From contig WSYB01000042.1 in NCBI GenBank assembly GCA_009773645.1, positions 21,330 to 85,329 of the forward strand: a stretch of DNA of 64,000 nt. The letters are read 5' to 3'. How positions within the stretch are numbered: the first letter of the stretch is position 1; each line of letters begins with the position of its first letter. Under the pieces are notes generated by a model, which ran no database searches, was not told the DNA's origin, and saw only the letters and a program-made list of their open reading frames with translations. Position numbers and translations under genes: made by a program. Positions 62,095 to 64,000 of this stretch are shown piece by piece. The stretch is from Geobacteraceae bacterium. Lineage in GTDB: Bacteria; Desulfobacterota; Desulfuromonadia; Geobacterales; Geobacteraceae.

Positions 62095-63498
62095 ATGAGA
62101 AAAATCCCCCACTATCTTATTGTTCATTTATTCCTCTTCGTTATTGCATCAACGGCAGCAGCGGGCGGCATCCGGCCCGATTCCTTTACCCTTTCCGGCA
62201 TAGTCGGCGGTTACAGCTTCGACGGCAAGCAACGCCTGGAAACGAGGCCCGTCATCGGCATCCGCGGCGGCTACAACTTCACCAAGCATTTCGGTGCCGA
62301 GGCGCTGTTCGACTTCGTCCCGACGGAGAGCACCCAGGCTGGCCTTGGCGACGTCCAAGTATACCGCTACGGTGGCGACCTCCTGCTGCACCTCTTACCT
62401 GACAACAACCTGGTCCCCTACCTGGCGGCAGGCTACGGCGGCATCACGGTCGACCGGGATAACCAGCGAACCCTTACGAAGGGAGTCTTCGACTACGGGC
62501 CGGGGATCAAGTACTTCCTGACTGACGACCTGGCCCTGCGAGGCGATTTCCGGCACCTCGTCTTCCGTGACAACGAGACCCTCTTCAACTACGAATACAC
62601 CGTCGGGATCACCTACCAGTTCGGCGGGAAGAAGCCTGCCCCTGCCCCTGCCCCGGTCGCCGCGCCCGTTGCGCCGCCGGTCACTCAGCCGGAGCCCGAA
62701 GCCGCCCCGGCTCCGGAAGCTCCGCTCGAACCGATCCCGGCCGCTGAACCGACCCCTGAGAAGATGAAATACTGCGTTTCCCTGAACATCGAGTTCGACA
62801 TCGACAAGGCCGACATCCGCCCCCAGTATCACGATGAGGTGGCCAAGGTCGGCGACTTCATGAAAAAATACCCGACGACCACCGCTGTCATCGAAGGATA
62901 TACCGACGAGGTCGGCAGCGATGATTATTACAACCTGCAACTCTCCCAGCGACGCGCCGAGAGCGTGGTGAAGTCGCTGGTGGAAAAATTCGGTATTGAC
63001 CCCTCCCGCCTCTCCGCGAAGGGGTACGGCAAAACAAGGCCAATCGCCGACAACGCAACCGACGCAGGGAGGCAGAAAAACCGGCGCATCGACGCCATCA
63101 TCGACTGCGCCCTCGATGTCAAGGAGCTCGCTCCGCCCCCCGAGAGGCTTTGCATGACCCTGGAGGTGGAATTCGCCACGGATAGCGCCGAGGTCAAGCC
63201 CCGCTATTATGACGAAGTCAACAAGGTTGGCGAGTACATGAAGAAGTACCAAACGACCACCGCCGTTATCGAGGGGCACACCGACAACATCGGCGGCTAT
63301 GAGCACAACATGAAGCTCTCCCAACAGCGCGCCGAAAACGTGGTGAACTATCTGGTGGGGAAATTCGGGATCGAGCGCTCCCGACTCTCTGCCAAGGGGT
63401 ACGGGCCCACCCGGCGCATCGCCTATAACAACACCTCCGAGGGAAGGCAGAAAAACCGGAGAATTAACGCCGTCATCGATTGTGTAATCAAGAAGTAA
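62095..63498 (+). CDS. OmpA family protein with tandem OmpA domains
   Basis: A 467-aa outer-membrane protein: signal peptide (1-22), eight-strand OmpA-like barrel (about 25-180: GIVGGYSFDGKQRLETRPVIG, YNFTKHFGAEALFDF, LALRGDFRHLVF, YTVGITYQFGG), a Pro/Ala-rich linker (about 183-225), then two OmpA C-terminal domains (about 230-345 and 355-467), each with TDxxG, LSxxRAE, RLSAKGYG and RQKNRRI. The duplication of the peptidoglycan-binding unit is unusual. ATG 62095 has AAGGAGG upstream. Confidence 0.92.
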   Translation: MRKIPHYLIVHLFLFVIASTAAAGGIRPDSFTLSGIVGGYSFDGKQRLETRPVIGIRGGYNFTKHFGAEALFDFVPTESTQAGLGDVQVYRYGGDLLLHLLPDNNLVPYLAAGYGGITVDRDNQRTLTKGVFDYGPGIKYFLTDDLALRGDFRHLVFRDNETLFNYEYTVGITYQFGGKKPAPAPAPVAAPVAPPVTQPEPEAAPAPEAPLEPIPAAEPTPEKMKYCVSLNIEFDIDKADIRPQYHDEVAKVGDFMKKYPTTTAVIEGYTDEVGSDDYYNLQLSQRRAESVVKSLVEKFGIDPSRLSAKGYGKTRPIADNATDAGRQKNRRIDAIIDCALDVKELAPPPERLCMTLEVEFATDSAEVKPRYYDEVNKVGEYMKKYQTTTAVIEGHTDNIGGYEHNMKLSQQRAENVVNYLVGKFGIERSRLSAKGYGPTRRIAYNNTSEGRQKNRRINAVIDCVIKK

Positions 63499-63511
63499 CG
63501 AGAAGAATCAC

Positions 63512-63547
63512 ACGAACAAGGGCGTACCGCGGTACGCCCTTGTTCGT
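63512..63547. terminator. Perfect 36-bp palindrome
   Basis: ACGAACAAGGGCGTACCG and its complement form an 18-bp stem with no mismatch immediately after the OmpA gene. T-run is short, so it works as a terminator or a REP-like element. The core GGGCGTACCGCGGTACGCCC is shared with 59284. Confidence 0.8.
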
Positions 63548-63661
63548 CTCTATGCCATGAATTGGAGAAGCATGACAGCTCGCGCGGATCAGCTTTGTGA
63601 GGGCCGGTGGCATTGGCGGCGATGACAGCGGACTGCAGGGTCCGCGAGAAAGGAGCGCACT

Positions 63662-64000
63662 ATGCAAAACTTCAGTGTATGGCTGGTTCTGGCAATGTTT
63701 CTTCCCTTTATCGCAGGATTTGGCGACGCGCCGCCAGTAAATGCCGAGCAGGTCGCCAGCCGGAAAACCATCCTCTTCCCCGAGGGCCCACTGTTCTTCG
63801 CCCCGCTGGCAAGCCCCAAGGAGCCCCGAACCCATGTCACCTGGCTCCGCCTCAACCTCCCCGGGGACAGTTTCAACGTCGGCTCGGTCGGGTTCGGGGA
63901 CAGCTTCGGACTGGTGCGCTGGCCCGGCTGGGGCGAGGCGGATGCCTGGCAGTTCGGCATCAGCGGGGCGGTCCTCGCCCAGTTCAATCTGGACACCGAT
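63662..64000 (+). CDS. DUF1207 domain protein, N-terminal part
   Basis: The frame runs off the right edge after 113 codons. A signal peptide (about 1-24) is followed by LFPEGPLFFAPLASPKEPRTHVTW and DSFGLVRWPGWGEADAWQFGISGAVLAQFNLDTD broken here as SFGLVRWPGWGEAD and WQFGISGAVLAQFNLDTD, typical of DUF1207 outer-membrane beta-barrel proteins. AAAGGAG precedes the ATG. Confidence 0.8.
   Translation, partial: MQNFSVWLVLAMFLPFIAGFGDAPPVNAEQVASRKTILFPEGPLFFAPLASPKEPRTHVTWLRLNLPGDSFNVGSVGFGDSFGLVRWPGWGEADAWQFGISGAVLAQFNLDTD

Overview
The window looks like a chromosomal segment of a Geobacteraceae (Geobacter/Geotalea-type) bacterium. The block aspS - LysM lipoprotein - icd - mdh - korDABC matches the gene order I remember from Geobacter. 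Other points in favour are a monomeric NADP-isocitrate dehydrogenase, a ferredoxin-linked 2-oxoglutarate oxidoreductase, c-type cytochromes, a GEMM-class cyclic-dinucleotide riboswitch of the Geobacter sequence type, and several PilZ/HD-GYP/GGDEF proteins. All functions are read from translated sequence and remembered family motifs; no database search was run.

Layout. 1-3.4 kb: LemA and two TPM-domain proteins, a SemiSWEET, TrmJ and a DedA protein, punctuated by short tandem repeats. 3.5-9.8 kb: TCA-cycle block (icd-mdh, then korD-A-B-C) with palindromic candidate operators in front of both transcription units. 10-16.7 kb: LysM lipoprotein, aspS, a Cys-rich mini-protein behind an odd double-terminator leader, an RlmI-like methyltransferase, greB, bacterioferritin, a 116-aa orphan protein and a PilZ protein. 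17-26 kb: a di-heme peroxidase-like cytochrome, small orphan genes, DUF309, an EamA transporter, a divergent DisA_N-like protein, a large lipoprotein and a flavoprotein. 26-34.5 kb: accessory region with a MITE-like repeat element, an arginase-fold/TPR protein, small Zn-type proteins, HD-GYP, and a two-gene IS91-type element lying between a truncated lipoprotein gene and a frameshifted HEAT-repeat gene.

34.7-43.4 kb: ettA; then a GEMM riboswitch with its own terminator controlling a 964-aa dumbbell-shaped coiled-coil protein, followed by GAF and REC-GGDEF signalling genes; then a 34-residue peptide gene, an attenuator and a radical SAM/SPASM enzyme, which together look like an undescribed RiPP-type unit. 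43.5-51.7 kb: a complete cbb3 oxidase operon (ccoN-O-Q-P-G-H-I-S plus a UreH-like membrane protein) with an unusual distribution of haem c domains between CcoO and CcoP.

52-64 kb: envelope and stress genes (CsbD, BON proteins, MlaA, a secreted alpha/beta hydrolase, a Spinster-like MFS carrier coupled to an acyl-ACP synthetase/carrier/acyltransferase fusion), a PEP-CTERM ice-binding-like protein, an OmpA protein with two tandem OmpA domains behind a structured leader, and the start of a DUF1207 gene. The best candidates for something new are the peptide/radical-SAM pair (41.6-42.9 kb), the riboswitch-controlled dumbbell protein (36.6-39.7 kb), the divergent diadenylate-cyclase-like protein (21.9-23.1 kb) and the lipid-remodelling cluster (53.2-59.1 kb).
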